Shown here: piece by piece, positions 52,265 to 62,121 of the stretch
How the letters are laid out: each line of letters opens with the position of its first letter
Numbering within the stretch: the first letter of the stretch is position 1
NCBI RefSeq assembly: GCF_900112365.1
Contig: NZ_FOLQ01000012.1
Location: 80,914 to 144,913 of the forward strand
Direction of reading: 5' to 3'
DNA: 64,000 bases
DNA from: Spirosoma endophyticum
GTDB taxonomy: Bacteria; Bacteroidota; Bacteroidia; Cytophagales; Spirosomataceae
Notes under the pieces: model-generated
Database searches by the model: none
The model's input: the letters and a program-made list of their open reading frames with translations, nothing else
Told to the model about the DNA's origin: nothing
Program-made: the position numbers and the translations under genes

Positions 52265-54364
52265 ATGGTTATTCGGCTGACAGTTGGGGCACAAATCGGC
52301 GGGGCACTTCGCTATAATGAACAGAAAGTTGTTCAGAAGCAGGCCCATGTCCTGGGTGCAACCGGCTTTGCCAACAACGAGTTAGCTGAAAAAAGCCATA
52401 ATTATGCCACCAATGTTCTGGAAAGCCAAGCTAAAAAGAACTCGAATGTCAAGAAGCCTACACTTCATTTCTCGCTCAGTTTGCATCCAACCGAGCAGGT
52501 AAGTGATGAGAAATTCAAGGCGATGGCTCACCAGTTCATGGCCGAAATGGGCTATCAGAATCAGCCGTATATGGTCTATCGCCACCATGATACGGCCCAC
52601 CCGCACATTCACATTGTAACCACCTGCGTAAACGAATCGGGCGAAAAAATCAACGATTCCTTTATCAAACGCCGGACCAATGCCGTGCGTCAAAAGCTTG
52701 AACTACGATTCGGCCTTATCAAAGCGCAGGGCCGTGGTAAGGGAAAAACAACTGAACAGAGCCAACATGTGCCACCGGAGCACGCTCAGGAAGTCCAGTC
52801 GACGCAGGCCCAGAAAAAGGGAGGTTTTGAAAAGAAAGATCAGCTGGAGGCCATCTTACGCCAGACATTTCAACAGGGTGCATTCGACAATATTGACGAC
52901 TACCGTGCTTTGTTGAAAAAGCAGCATGTTCATACGGTCCTGCACCAAAGTACGCTGAATGGGAAATCCGTTCGGGGTATCAGTTACCAATTCACCGACG
53001 AAGCGGGTAAAGCGGCAACTCCTCGTATCAAAGCTAGTGAAATCGGAGCCTGGGCGTGCTGGAAGGAGATCGAAAAGCAGTTTGGTAACCCTGGCCAGCA
53101 GCAACAAAAAGGACAAGCTCAGAAGCAGGAGCAAAGCCAGCCAAACCTGCTGACCTACGAGCAGTACAAAGCGCTTGCCACCCTACTGTCAGAGGAGTTA
53201 AGGGCTTATAAGAAAGAGCAGCATATCTATTATGATAGCGCTCTGATCGAGAACTTCCCAACGGCAGCTATGCAAGCCCGGCTTCACGCTATTACGCGAA
53301 AGAAATTAAGCGATGTAGAAATTGGTGAGGCTGTACGCCGTTTCGAAGAATATAAACGCGCACAACTGCCAGAAATCCTTAAGAAGGAGCAGTTCGCCTT
53401 TATCCGCACGATGGACACCTATACCAAGATTGCCAGTGAGATTCAGGGCAGTGCTCAAAATAAGCGGGAATTCTTTTCGGCACTTAGTGTAGATGTTTCG
53501 GTTGATGGCTGGATTACTAGCCCCAGCAATCGCCATTTAGCTTATCAGATCGGGCCTGCGCATTACGACAGAATCCAAACCGATGACGGTCCTGAGTTGA
53601 AAATGCCTAAAATTTACGCACGCGGTGAGCGAACAGTCATGCTGCTTAGTGAATCGAAAAAGCCTTTTAAAGAAAGCTATTACGATGTTCGAGCGGAGCA
53701 CCTGGAACGCATCCTTAAGCCAGAACGGATGAATGTCATTCATGCGCAACTAAATGCCAACTACATAACCTGTCTACAAAAAGATGGGCCTGTATTAGGC
53801 GTAGATCAAGTCCGCTATTACTATCAGCGAGGCATTGTGATTGATCCTCAACTACTAGCTACGGGTAAGATGGGTAACGAAGCTGCTTGTACCATTCGGT
53901 ATAATGCAGCCCCCGCTCAGTCGGCCGTATCTGCTGGAAACGTGTTTGAGAAGCAGATGCCTCACCTCAACCTAGAACACTGGCACAAGGCACTTTCTAC
54001 CGAAGCCGGTCGATACATGGTCGCTCTGGCGTTATTGATCGATCAGGCAAAAGAAACAAATGGGAAGTCAAGCGATCTTACCTTCTTGCGTAAACAGATT
54101 CATCAGCGTGATCCTGCGTTAGCAAAATTCTCCAATGAAGAACTCCTCGGCGTATTAGAAAAGCGGAGTCTACAAGGAAAAGGCTGGATTAAACAAACCG
54201 ATCTGGAGGCTAAAATTGATCCTAACACCTACATGAACGAGTACGCGATCAATGCCCAATTAGTAGACATTCGGGCAGCCGATGTACTTGGTTACGAACA
54301 AACGGGTAAGTTTAAGCATGTAGGAAAGGGAATAAAAAAACGTAGCAAAGGCCGCGAAATGTAA
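52265..54364 (+). CDS. Relaxase/mobilisation nuclease (MobB-like)
   Basis: 699 residues. The N-terminal relaxase domain contains HFSLSLHPTEQ and the metal-binding triad motif HHDTAHPHIHIV (about residues 99-110), typical of Pfam Relaxase (MOBP/MOBV-like) proteins. The candidate catalytic Tyr is near the N-terminus (Y18 in GGALRYNEQKV). The middle is rich in Gln/Lys. The C-terminal ~250 residues have no recognised domain. It would nick oriT and pilot the strand. The next gene is the coupling protein, across copy B of the 70-bp leader. Confidence 0.85.
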   Translation: MVIRLTVGAQIGGALRYNEQKVVQKQAHVLGATGFANNELAEKSHNYATNVLESQAKKNSNVKKPTLHFSLSLHPTEQVSDEKFKAMAHQFMAEMGYQNQPYMVYRHHDTAHPHIHIVTTCVNESGEKINDSFIKRRTNAVRQKLELRFGLIKAQGRGKGKTTEQSQHVPPEHAQEVQSTQAQKKGGFEKKDQLEAILRQTFQQGAFDNIDDYRALLKKQHVHTVLHQSTLNGKSVRGISYQFTDEAGKAATPRIKASEIGAWACWKEIEKQFGNPGQQQQKGQAQKQEQSQPNLLTYEQYKALATLLSEELRAYKKEQHIYYDSALIENFPTAAMQARLHAITRKKLSDVEIGEAVRRFEEYKRAQLPEILKKEQFAFIRTMDTYTKIASEIQGSAQNKREFFSALSVDVSVDGWITSPSNRHLAYQIGPAHYDRIQTDDGPELKMPKIYARGERTVMLLSESKKPFKESYYDVRAEHLERILKPERMNVIHAQLNANYITCLQKDGPVLGVDQVRYYYQRGIVIDPQLLATGKMGNEAACTIRYNAAPAQSAVSAGNVFEKQMPHLNLEHWHKALSTEAGRYMVALALLIDQAKETNGKSSDLTFLRKQIHQRDPALAKFSNEELLGVLEKRSLQGKGWIKQTDLEAKIDPNTYMNEYAINAQLVDIRAADVLGYEQTGKFKHVGKGIKKRSKGREM

Positions 54365-54449
54365 GAATGAACTGCGCAGTTATGCCTTGGTAGGGGAGAC
54401 TCATTCTGAATATGTGTATACAGCGTTAATAAAAAAAGATTTCTTTTAG

Positions 54450-54519
54450 GAGGACGAAGTAACAACAACCGGGGATGAACCCCTTTTTTTTGGGGACCAA
54501 CGTGGCACATAGCCACTTT
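54450..54519 (+). promoter_or_regulatory. 70-bp leader element, copy B (upstream of coupling protein)
   Basis: It matches 48661-48730 in inverted orientation with three mismatches in 70. Read on the plus strand it precedes the coupling-protein start by about 100 bases, as copy A precedes the tra operon. It includes CCCC-T8-GGGG and GTGGC-ACATA-GCCAC hairpins. One of the two 21-base-spaced hexamers is changed (ATCCCC on the other strand). It is 86 bases after the relaxase stop. Confidence 0.7.
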
Positions 54520-54621
54520 TCAAGATATGGATGTAGCTACAGTCAGGAGGAAAATAATTTGATTTTTTCGAAGTAAAAAGTAGGTTAGGTATTTAATTAT
54601 CAATCATTTAAAAACACGGTT

Positions 54622-56724
54622 ATGAGTAATCAAAATGAACAACAGCAAAATGATTGGGTACACAAAGGGGTACTTACTGTTAGTTTCGTTATCCTAATGG
54701 TACACGTATACTTCTTCTGTTTTGATAGCCTGGAGTCGCGTGGTTATACATGGAGCATCATTGACGATTTCCTGTTAAAGATTAATCGGCACATTCACAT
54801 TTTTGATAATACGATTTATACCAAGCTGATATGCCTATTACTGCTGCGGGTTTACGGCTGGGCGAATAAACCCAAAAAGGATCTGACGACCACCTGGACG
54901 ACCGTGTTAGCGAATGGTATTCCCGGACTATTACTTTTTCTGGGAAACTTCTTTTTGTTGCGCATATCGTCAGTAGATGTGGACATCCGCAACACGCTTT
55001 ACATTGGCACAACCGTGGCTGGATTTATACTGCTCCTGAGTGCAGTAAGTTTGGCAGGACGCATCCTAGGCTTTAACCTGCGTGATGATCTTTACAACGA
55101 GGAGAACGAACAATTCATGCACCAGGAAGAGAAACTGGAGAATAAGGATTCGGTTAACATTCAGATCAACTATATCTATGGAAAGCAACAGCGGAAGGGT
55201 TGGGTTAATATCATAAATCCGTATCGAGCCACTATGATAGTCGGTACACCTGGTTCGGGTAAAAGCTATGCAGTTCTAAATAACTTCATACGTCAGCATA
55301 TCGAAAAGGGTTTTTCGATGATGGTTTATGACATTAAGTATCCGACTCTCACCCGGATTGCCTATACGTATTACTTAAAAAATAAGGACCGATATCCCGA
55401 GTTGAATAAAGATGACAGTACAGGGGAGAAAGGAATAGTACCCATATTCTGTAATGTCAACTTCGATAAACCACGCGAATCGTTACGCGTCAATCCGCTG
55501 CTACCTACAAGAATGACGGATATTCAGGACGCTATCGAAGCGGCTAAAATCGTCATGTACAACATTAACCGGGATTGGATTTCAAAGAGTGGTGATTTTT
55601 TCGTGGACTCGCCGATCAACCTGTTTGCTTCGGTTATTTGGTTCCTGAAAAAATACGATGACCGTCGAATGAAAAAATTTAAAGCAGAAGGACAGACCCA
55701 CGACGAAAAATTTTACTGCACGCTTCCTCATGCAATCGAATTTATTTCTGTTGTCAAAGAAAAGCTTTTTCCGATTCTTCAATCGGAAAAGGACATCCGT
55801 TTACTCCTTAGTCCCTTTGCATCGGCGCTGCTTAGAGGAGCTAACAATCAGTTGGAAGGACAGGTTGCCTCCGCACAGATCGCACTAGGTCGCATTGCTA
55901 GCCCAGCGCTCTACTGGGTACTGACAGGAAACGATTTTAGTTTGGATATCAACAATCCTAAACAACCCAAGATCCTCTGTTTGGGCAATAACCAGGAGCG
56001 TAAAGAAACGCAGGGTATCGTCATTGGACTGATCAATTCCCGAATGGTTAAACTCATCAATAAAGAGGGCCAGCTAAAATGCTCCATTATCGTAGATGAA
56101 TTGCCAACCATCTATTTGATGGGTTTGGATAACCTGATTGCCACGGCCAGAAGTAATAAAATTTCCACTTGCTTAGGCATTCAGGATTATACACAAATCA
56201 AAAAAATGTACGGAGATAAGGAAGCCGCCTCAATCTGGACAATCATCGGTAATATTTTTGCGGGTCAGGTACTGGGAGAAACGGCTAAGGATCTCTCCAG
56301 CCGGTTCGGTAAAATACGGCAACAAAGCCGGTCGGTGTCCATCAATGACCGGGAAACGAGTGTGAGCTTATCCGAGCGAATGGAACCCATGATTCCAGAA
56401 TCAAAGATTTCAACGCTGTCACAAGGTTCGTTTGTGGGTAGCGTCGCGGATAACTATGATGAGAAAATAAAACTTAAAACCTTTAACGGCGAATTGATCG
56501 TTGAGCCGGAAATGCAGGAACAGCTCAAAAATCTGGAGAAGATACCAGTTCGCCCGGAAATGGAAAAATATACGGATGATGAAATGAATCAACTGGTGGC
56601 TGACAACTTTGATCAGGTTATCGATGACATCGAGATGCTGGTTGAAAAAGAATTAAAGCGCATTAGCAACGATCCCGATTTGCAACATCTGGTCAGCCAG
56701 TATGAGGAGTCTGAAAAAGATTGA
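54622..56724 (+). CDS. Type IV coupling protein (VirD4/TraD-like, MobC)
   Basis: 700 residues. Four N-terminal hydrophobic segments anchor it in the inner membrane. A cytosolic ATPase follows with Walker A GTPGSGKS at 208-215 and Walker B IIVDELPTI; TARSNKISTCLGIQDYTQIK is the VirD4/TraG C-terminal signature. It links the relaxosome to the T4SS channel. It is preceded by copy B of the 70-bp leader and followed after 19 bases by an XRE regulator. It is the intact counterpart of the dead VirD4-like protein at 35.5-36.8 kb. Confidence 0.9.
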   Translation: MSNQNEQQQNDWVHKGVLTVSFVILMVHVYFFCFDSLESRGYTWSIIDDFLLKINRHIHIFDNTIYTKLICLLLLRVYGWANKPKKDLTTTWTTVLANGIPGLLLFLGNFFLLRISSVDVDIRNTLYIGTTVAGFILLLSAVSLAGRILGFNLRDDLYNEENEQFMHQEEKLENKDSVNIQINYIYGKQQRKGWVNIINPYRATMIVGTPGSGKSYAVLNNFIRQHIEKGFSMMVYDIKYPTLTRIAYTYYLKNKDRYPELNKDDSTGEKGIVPIFCNVNFDKPRESLRVNPLLPTRMTDIQDAIEAAKIVMYNINRDWISKSGDFFVDSPINLFASVIWFLKKYDDRRMKKFKAEGQTHDEKFYCTLPHAIEFISVVKEKLFPILQSEKDIRLLLSPFASALLRGANNQLEGQVASAQIALGRIASPALYWVLTGNDFSLDINNPKQPKILCLGNNQERKETQGIVIGLINSRMVKLINKEGQLKCSIIVDELPTIYLMGLDNLIATARSNKISTCLGIQDYTQIKKMYGDKEAASIWTIIGNIFAGQVLGETAKDLSSRFGKIRQQSRSVSINDRETSVSLSERMEPMIPESKISTLSQGSFVGSVADNYDEKIKLKTFNGELIVEPEMQEQLKNLEKIPVRPEMEKYTDDEMNQLVADNFDQVIDDIEMLVEKELKRISNDPDLQHLVSQYEESEKD

Positions 56725-56743
56725 TACTTAAAATGTCACGCCA

Positions 56744-57112
56744 ATGCAATTATTTAGCGTAAAATTTGACTCAAGAATTAGCGCGAGAATAATGCTGGAA
56801 AGTTTAAGTAACCGATTACGACTGGCCCGAATTGAACTGGGCTTGACCCAGGCTGAAGCTGCCAGCGCGATTGGTATTAAACAGCCTATGCTGCATCGGG
56901 CTGAAACATCCCTGGAGATAAGTAGTAACCGGCTCCTTCAAATTTTGGATTACTACGTTAATCAACGTCAAATAAATCCAGCCTGGTTACTGTCTGAACC
57001 CAATACCGACTTTGATATCGTAGTAGGCGAAAACAAGGTAATCGAACAGAAGCTTAAGCTCCTGCAAGGATTTCGGGAAACATTGGATGGGATTGATAAA
57101 GCCGCTAAGTAG
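56744..57112 (+). CDS. XRE-family helix-turn-helix regulator
   Basis: 122 residues from ATG 56744; an alternative ATG at 56792 begins MLESLSNRLRLARIELGL, which is the more usual family start. The HTH is RLRLARIELGLTQAEAASAI with GIKQPMLHRAETS. A C-terminal helical region may dimerise. It is transcribed with the coupling protein. It is the only clear DNA-binding regulator in the conjugative part, so it is a candidate for the 21-bp-spaced GTCCCC operators. That link is inference. Confidence 0.75.
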   Translation: MQLFSVKFDSRISARIMLESLSNRLRLARIELGLTQAEAASAIGIKQPMLHRAETSLEISSNRLLQILDYYVNQRQINPAWLLSEPNTDFDIVVGENKVIEQKLKLLQGFRETLDGIDKAAK

Positions 57113-57114
57113 CC

Positions 57115-57966
57115 TTATTTCCGCGTGAGGGTAGCCGGTCTAACTGGTTTCGATAAGAGAAAACAGTAGGGTAGGGGATCAACAACCTGCCCATTGTAAC
57201 GAACGCCGTAGTGCAGGTGGGGGCCCGTAGTCATACCCGAAGCTCCCACCCGCCCTATGACCTGGCCCCGGTAAACAAAATCACCGGGTTTAATCCAGGT
57301 CGATAGCAGATGGCCGTAAAGCGTCTGATGACCTCGGCCGTGAATTAGGTAAATGGCTAATCCAATGCCTTCTGGTTGATTAATAATCTGTCGGCAAAAA
57401 CCATCCGCTGTAGCATACACCGGAGTTCCTAAGGGTGCCGGTAAATCAATACCCGTATGCGATGCAAGACTACCTAAAACCGGATGTTGGCGCATTCCAA
57501 ATTTGGAACTCATTCGGGTTTTTACCAGCCCAGTAGCTTTGTCGGCAGCCACATGGAAGGGTAATATAGAAGGGACATCCCGTAACCGGTTTAAGGACCG
57601 ATCTCGATCCGTCAAGGGATTACCCCCCACCTTTCTATTGACTAAATCCTGACTTCTGATGGACGCTACCCGCCGTGTCGCCAGGCTGTCTATGTACCGT
57701 AAAAATTGCAAACTATCCTTAATGGGATCAAGTACCGGAAAAGAAGGAGCCGGTTTAGCGGGGCTTACCAGGTCTGGTGAAGAACCAGTCTTATCTAAAT
57801 AGGTTATCGGAAACGAATGCCCGGTAGTTGGCCGGATCGTATCCGTTGATACCTGCTTCGAATAGGGTGAAAGCTGGGCAGGAGACGTAAAAACGCCCTG
57901 GGCCAAAGCGGTTGGAGACCCAATCAAGAACGTAGAAATTGTGAGTAACTGTTTCGAGAAGCGCAT
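57115..57966 (-). CDS. Secreted M23 (LytM-type) peptidoglycan endopeptidase
   Basis: About 283 residues from ATG 57966 (an open frame two codons longer starts with TTG). A signal peptide (LLTISTFLIGSPTALAQ) is followed by a linker and a C-terminal M23 domain: KFGMRQHPVLGSLASHTGID (HxxxD zinc ligands), GRGHQTLYGHL and GPHLHYGV (HxH). It would cut peptide cross-links to open the wall for the mating channel, the VirB1-like role in many conjugative elements. It is convergent with the XRE gene, with two bases between the stops. Confidence 0.85.
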   Translation of the reverse strand: MRFSKQLLTISTFLIGSPTALAQGVFTSPAQLSPYSKQVSTDTIRPTTGHSFPITYLDKTGSSPDLVSPAKPAPSFPVLDPIKDSLQFLRYIDSLATRRVASIRSQDLVNRKVGGNPLTDRDRSLNRLRDVPSILPFHVAADKATGLVKTRMSSKFGMRQHPVLGSLASHTGIDLPAPLGTPVYATADGFCRQIINQPEGIGLAIYLIHGRGHQTLYGHLLSTWIKPGDFVYRGQVIGRVGASGMTTGPHLHYGVRYNGQVVDPLPYCFLLSKPVRPATLTRK

Positions 57967-58083
57967 AGACAAAAATAATAAAAGATTTTCTTGGATGCTA
58001 TTGTATTCTAGTATATACTATAGAAATTAGCCTTCTCAAACGATACTTAGTCCCGTAAAACTGAATCCCGACCAACAATCCTT

Positions 58084-59472
58084 ATGGCAAAACGAAACAG
58101 ACCTAAACAGTCGCCAAGCTTAAGAATTAAAGCCGTAAGCGAGGTGGCCCCCGAATCCGAGCAACTCAAAGAACAGTTCTATGAACTGCTCTTACCCGAA
58201 GAATATCAGGAACTAAGGCAATACCTGGGAAACGACGGATTCTTAAGTAATGACGAAATCAGTGCTGCCTTACGAGATGGTCGATTAGTAAAAGAAGAGC
58301 TATCCGAAAAGCTTTCGGCGTTAAATCTGCCGACCGATAATAAGGGCTTACAGGAGAAGCTGACGGATTACCTCTGGGAGCTTCACCAAATCATTCAGGA
58401 CCCAGCCTTAGAACGCATCCAGGCTGATAAATTCTACCAGGTAGAAACCATACAAACCATTCCTGATGCCGAACGCAAGCAAGGAGAGGATGAACAATCC
58501 AAACAACGGGAACGGGACAGAAGTCTCGAAATTGTAAACGGCGGACTCATTGCGAACTTTCTTCACAATTTCAAGAAAGCCTACAACCTGGAAGATAATC
58601 CAGAAATAGACATGGGAAAGAAAACACGTTTTCAATGGCAGGATGTCGAAGCTTCATTGGAAAAGATGGGTCTCACGCGTGAAATGCTAGCCGAAACAGG
58701 CAATTTGGACCGCTTATTAAAGGGTGAGAAAACCGGGGTCATTGACTTTAAATCAGAATACAATGGTCAGGTTACGGCCTTACGGGGTAAGATTTATTTG
58801 GTCAGTCAAGGAGATGAAGTAAAACCTTTTTTTCAATCGGTTAAGCAGACGCTGCAAGTGCCCGATCAGAAATGGGGGTACTCGTTTAGTCAGGAGGATA
58901 AAGACCTACTCAAGCAAAAAGGTGAGTTAGGCAAACAGGTCGAGTTGGATGACCGAATTACAGGAAAGAAATACAAGGCGTACGTCGGTGTCGATCAGGA
59001 AACAAACTCGCTGACCATTTGGCGCGCAGATAGGGTACACATTCCGATCCAGATCAAAGGGATTACCCTGTCAAAAGAACAGCAGGAATCCCTACAGCAA
59101 GGAAACCCCATACGGTTATCCGGTATGACAGGTGAGAATGGCCAAAAATTCGATGCTGATGTACAGGTATCGGCTGGCAGGCGGAGCCTCAGCTTTTCGC
59201 CCCCTTCCGAAGCGATCAAACAAACCATCGATGTAAAAACAGCGAAGGAGATGAACCGCGCGTCGGACCAGCTGCAAGGCACATCCGTCGGCAGTGCAAC
59301 GACCAAGACCCAGCTACCCGCGCAGAAAAAACAGAGGGAAGAGTCAAAAAATAAGGGTATCGATCCGGAAGTAGCAAAAACCGGTGAACCAGCCGCTAAA
59401 AAAGAGCTGGATAAAAATAAGAGCCAGGCTAAAAACAAAAAGGCCCAGAAGGATCAGGGTCTTGGTGTCTAA
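58084..59472 (+). CDS. DUF4099/DUF3945 mobile-element protein
   Basis: 462 residues. The central part (RFQWQDVEASLEKMGLTREM and LDRLLKGEKTGVI) fits DUF4099. The segments GYSFSQEDKDLLKQKGELGK with VELDDRITGKKYKAYV, and IPIQIKGITLSKEQQESLQQ with GNPIRLSGM, fit two DUF3945 repeats. The ends are Lys/Gln-rich and disordered. These domains are common on Bacteroidota plasmids and conjugative transposons, often fused to topoisomerases; no topoisomerase domain is visible here. The molecular function is unknown. It has its own 5' region, divergent from the M23 gene. Confidence 0.75.
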   Translation: MAKRNRPKQSPSLRIKAVSEVAPESEQLKEQFYELLLPEEYQELRQYLGNDGFLSNDEISAALRDGRLVKEELSEKLSALNLPTDNKGLQEKLTDYLWELHQIIQDPALERIQADKFYQVETIQTIPDAERKQGEDEQSKQRERDRSLEIVNGGLIANFLHNFKKAYNLEDNPEIDMGKKTRFQWQDVEASLEKMGLTREMLAETGNLDRLLKGEKTGVIDFKSEYNGQVTALRGKIYLVSQGDEVKPFFQSVKQTLQVPDQKWGYSFSQEDKDLLKQKGELGKQVELDDRITGKKYKAYVGVDQETNSLTIWRADRVHIPIQIKGITLSKEQQESLQQGNPIRLSGMTGENGQKFDADVQVSAGRRSLSFSPPSEAIKQTIDVKTAKEMNRASDQLQGTSVGSATTKTQLPAQKKQREESKNKGIDPEVAKTGEPAAKKELDKNKSQAKNKKAQKDQGLGV

Positions 59473-59487
59473 TCGGAGTACCGTTAC

Positions 59488-59976
59488 TTACTGCCGAATC
59501 CAGGTCAGGGTTGCTTCGTGCGTTTTTTTGTCTTCGCTATCAATCAAGTCAATATGACGATGCCAGACCATTGTCGTCTTATCAACCGTCACATTGTGGT
59601 AGTCACCCGATTCATAAGGCGACAATACACTTAGGTTTGATCCTGAGGCTTTCCAGGTTCCTTTTTCAGCAAACCCGAACAGTTCTAACGTGCGGGAGTC
59701 ACAGGTTTCAGAAGTCGTCCGGGATATTTTACCGTTGCTGGTTAGGTTCATGCGAAAATCATTGATACAGGCATCTCCGATTTGTTGCCGGTAAGCAGCC
59801 AGTAGATCCGTGACATTAGTACCCCAGACACCGGTAGTGCCGGGATCGATTGTCAGGGCCTGAAGTTTCCAGCTGCCAGCGACTAAAGCCGGATCGAATG
59901 CTGGTGTAACGTCTCCTCCGCCTTTTTTGCAACTCCACAGTAGCGTAAGGGATAAGAAAAGAATCAAACGTTTCAT
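59488..59976 (-). CDS. Lipocalin-like lipoprotein
   Basis: About 162 residues from ATG 59976 (a TTG nine bases earlier also opens the frame). Signal peptide with lipobox LLWSCKKGG; the mature part starts with ALVAGSWKLQAL and includes GTWKASGSNLSVLS, the pattern of lipocalin-like domains in Bacteroidota lipoproteins. Two conserved-looking cysteines (GDACIND, SETCDSR) may pair. It is a single minus-strand gene between two plus-strand element genes. Ligand and role are unknown. Confidence 0.7.
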   Translation of the reverse strand: MKRLILFLSLTLLWSCKKGGGDVTPAFDPALVAGSWKLQALTIDPGTTGVWGTNVTDLLAAYRQQIGDACINDFRMNLTSNGKISRTTSETCDSRTLELFGFAEKGTWKASGSNLSVLSPYESGDYHNVTVDKTTMVWHRHIDLIDSEDKKTHEATLTWIRQ

Positions 59977-60005
59977 AGTTGTCAATCTATTAACAGGTTA
60001 TTACA

Positions 60006-61634
60006 ATGCCTACCTACAACCAACCCAGTTTTCAGGATTACCGCAGCCAAATATCCATCATCGAACTGGCCTTGCATGCAGGGTACGAATGGCAACCCAA
60101 AAAAGGGAAAACGATGCCTGTTCTTTACAATCCTAGCTTCGATGACCACATCGTCGTGAAGAATCCCAATGATCCGGCAAATCAAGTTTATTTCCAAACC
60201 GGTTCCTACGCTGATCGCGGTACGTTGATCAATTTTGTCTCAAATCGTTTAACGAGTTGTTTCAGTCAATTCAATAACCCGAATCGTACGCCAGCCCAAT
60301 GCATCAACGATGTCCTGAAAGACTACCTGGGCATTGTTCCGGAACGGAAACAATCGGTGAAAAAGTTGGAAGACTTCATCCACCAGAGTTTTCGGGAAGC
60401 CGCTACTGAAAAAGAATTCTCCCTGGAGCATTATAAGCTTAGCCAACTCCCCGCCAAGAACTACCTGACCCAAGAACGTTACATCCTGCCTGATCTACTC
60501 AACTCGCCCCAGTTTTCGGGGACAGTAGCCACCCAGCGAATTTATTTCAACGAAGGCAAACCCGTTTCACTGGCCGGTAATGAGCAGTCACCTAATGGCG
60601 AACGGGTTCTTGAAAATATTGCCTTTCCATACATTTCCGGTGATGGAGAGGCAATAAACGGGTTGGAACTTAGAACCGCTACCTTTAAAAGTCACGCAGC
60701 CGGTTCAGATCGTAGCCACGGCGTTTGGATTTCCAATGCCAATGAACTACCCACCCAGCGGCTTGTCGTCGGAGAAAGCGCCATTGACCTCTTATCGTTT
60801 CGACAAATGGAGATCAGTACGGGCCTGCATCCCCAGGCTGACAGCCGGTACGCGTCCATCGGTGGAAGTTTGTCCCTGGATAACCTAACGACGCTGGAGA
60901 AATTCATGGATTCCTCAACGCAGCTGGTGTTTAGCTTTGATAACGATGATAAAGGGGCACGGTATGCCCTAACCGCCCTAACCGCGATGTCGAAAGATAA
61001 TCTGTCGCTAACCCAGGCCAGCCAGCAGGGATACGTCTCCCTACAGGTTCCCTCACCCGCCTTACAGCAAGGCTTTACAAAATTGATCGAGGACCATAGC
61101 CGGGCTATGCAAACTTACATGCCCCAGAGTACAGGAGAATTAGGCGAGGACCTGAAAAAAAATATGTTTCATTGGCGAACGGATACAAAAGTGCCTACCC
61201 TTGAAATTCCGATCAACACCGCCCTTTTAAACACCGTTAATAACCAACTCATCCAGCAAGGTCAATTCTCGCGCTCGGTAGCCATCGTGCGGCCCAGGGG
61301 AAAGGATTTCAATGAAGATTTGAAAGTGGAACAATTACGTCAGCTCAAACGGCCAGTTCTGCTTATCAATCCAGCCAAGGGGCAAATAGTAAACCGTTTT
61401 TCGACGGAGGAGGAGGCCCGTCAATTCATCGAGAAAGACCTAACTAAAAAATTACTGCCCATTGGTACAGTACTACAGGTATTGAAAGCAGGTCCAAATC
61501 AGCTACGCCCAACCGTATTAGGTGAAATTCGGATAACCTCATCGGGCTTAGAAAAGACGGATACCGACACCTTCAAAACGCAGGCTAACCGGCAGCGTCA
61601 CGAACCAAGTAAAACGAACGAACAATCTTTGTAG
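60006..61634 (+). CDS. TOPRIM-domain primase-like protein (TraP/DUF3991 type)
   Basis: 542 residues. The N-terminal ~100 residues (YRSQISIIELALHAGYEWQP with GTLINFVSNRL) match the DnaG-like zinc-finger region of TraP-type primases, but the CHC2 cysteines are not present. The TOPRIM core is LVVGESAIDLLS (Glu) with LVFSFDNDDKGARYA (DxD). The C-terminal ~170 residues are not recognised. It probably helps priming or processing of transferred single strands. It is the only primase-like gene of the element, whose tra operon lacks TraP. The frame is intact. Confidence 0.7.
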   Translation: MPTYNQPSFQDYRSQISIIELALHAGYEWQPKKGKTMPVLYNPSFDDHIVVKNPNDPANQVYFQTGSYADRGTLINFVSNRLTSCFSQFNNPNRTPAQCINDVLKDYLGIVPERKQSVKKLEDFIHQSFREAATEKEFSLEHYKLSQLPAKNYLTQERYILPDLLNSPQFSGTVATQRIYFNEGKPVSLAGNEQSPNGERVLENIAFPYISGDGEAINGLELRTATFKSHAAGSDRSHGVWISNANELPTQRLVVGESAIDLLSFRQMEISTGLHPQADSRYASIGGSLSLDNLTTLEKFMDSSTQLVFSFDNDDKGARYALTALTAMSKDNLSLTQASQQGYVSLQVPSPALQQGFTKLIEDHSRAMQTYMPQSTGELGEDLKKNMFHWRTDTKVPTLEIPINTALLNTVNNQLIQQGQFSRSVAIVRPRGKDFNEDLKVEQLRQLKRPVLLINPAKGQIVNRFSTEEEARQFIEKDLTKKLLPIGTVLQVLKAGPNQLRPTVLGEIRITSSGLEKTDTDTFKTQANRQRHEPSKTNEQSL

Positions 61635-61776
61635 AAGGGGTAATAATAAATCGTTATGGTTTCAATTATCAATTGATTCATAGTTTTGATAACGTGGCAG
61701 GCTAAAGCTACTCGACAGAGGGATACATTCTAGTTTATAAACATGGCCAATTATCTTCTGATACAGTGTTAACTTA

Positions 61777-62121
61777 CTAGTTATTGGGCAAATCAGGCGT
61801 AAATCCTAACTTGGCTAATACCCCTTCATACGAACTGACACCCTCAAATGCTAATGCACCGTTAATATCGGGTTCGTCGTCTTCATTGAGAGGAATTACC
61901 CATGCAGTAGCCTTCTCTTCAGCAGAGGGTGGAACAAGGGTTACCGCAATTTTGGTGACAATAACCTCCGAATTCGTGTGTTTACTTAAATCATCAGGGT
62001 GAGGAATTTGCAATACCCAAAGTATAGGAGTTGGAAGTTTGTAGTAACTATCTATGTTCCCATCGGCGTCTACGTCAATGCCAATAGGAATAAGATCTTT
62101 TAGGAAATAATGAGTAGGCAT
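61777..62121 (-). CDS. Hypothetical acidic protein
   Basis: 114 residues, acidic, without signal peptide or membrane segment. The C-terminal half contains WVIPLNEDDEPDINGALAFE and a Gly-Phe-Thr-Pro end. No family is recognised. It is a lone gene on the minus strand between the primase-like gene and umuC, with 143 bases to the former. Confidence 0.5.
   Translation of the reverse strand: MPTHYFLKDLIPIGIDVDADGNIDSYYKLPTPILWVLQIPHPDDLSKHTNSEVIVTKIAVTLVPPSAEEKATAWVIPLNEDDEPDINGALAFEGVSSYEGVLAKLGFTPDLPNN

Noticed and set aside
52959-53153. Basic Ser/Lys-rich frame inside the relaxase gene
   Set aside because: It is a shadow frame of the relaxase; composition follows from the other reading frame.
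54370-54381. Perfect 12-bp palindrome AACTGCGCAGTT after the relaxase stop
   Set aside because: It is short, without T run or a second copy. It could be an operator but nothing supports one.
48661-54519. Composite transposon bounded by inverted repeats
   Set aside because: The 70-bp copies do not flank a transposase, and each lies at the same relative place before a transcription unit, which fits a regulatory leader better.
57969-57978. TAnnTTTG-type promoter box just before the M23 gene
   Set aside because: The match lies only a few bases before the start codon, too close for a promoter with a leader, in an AT-rich stretch where chance matches are common.
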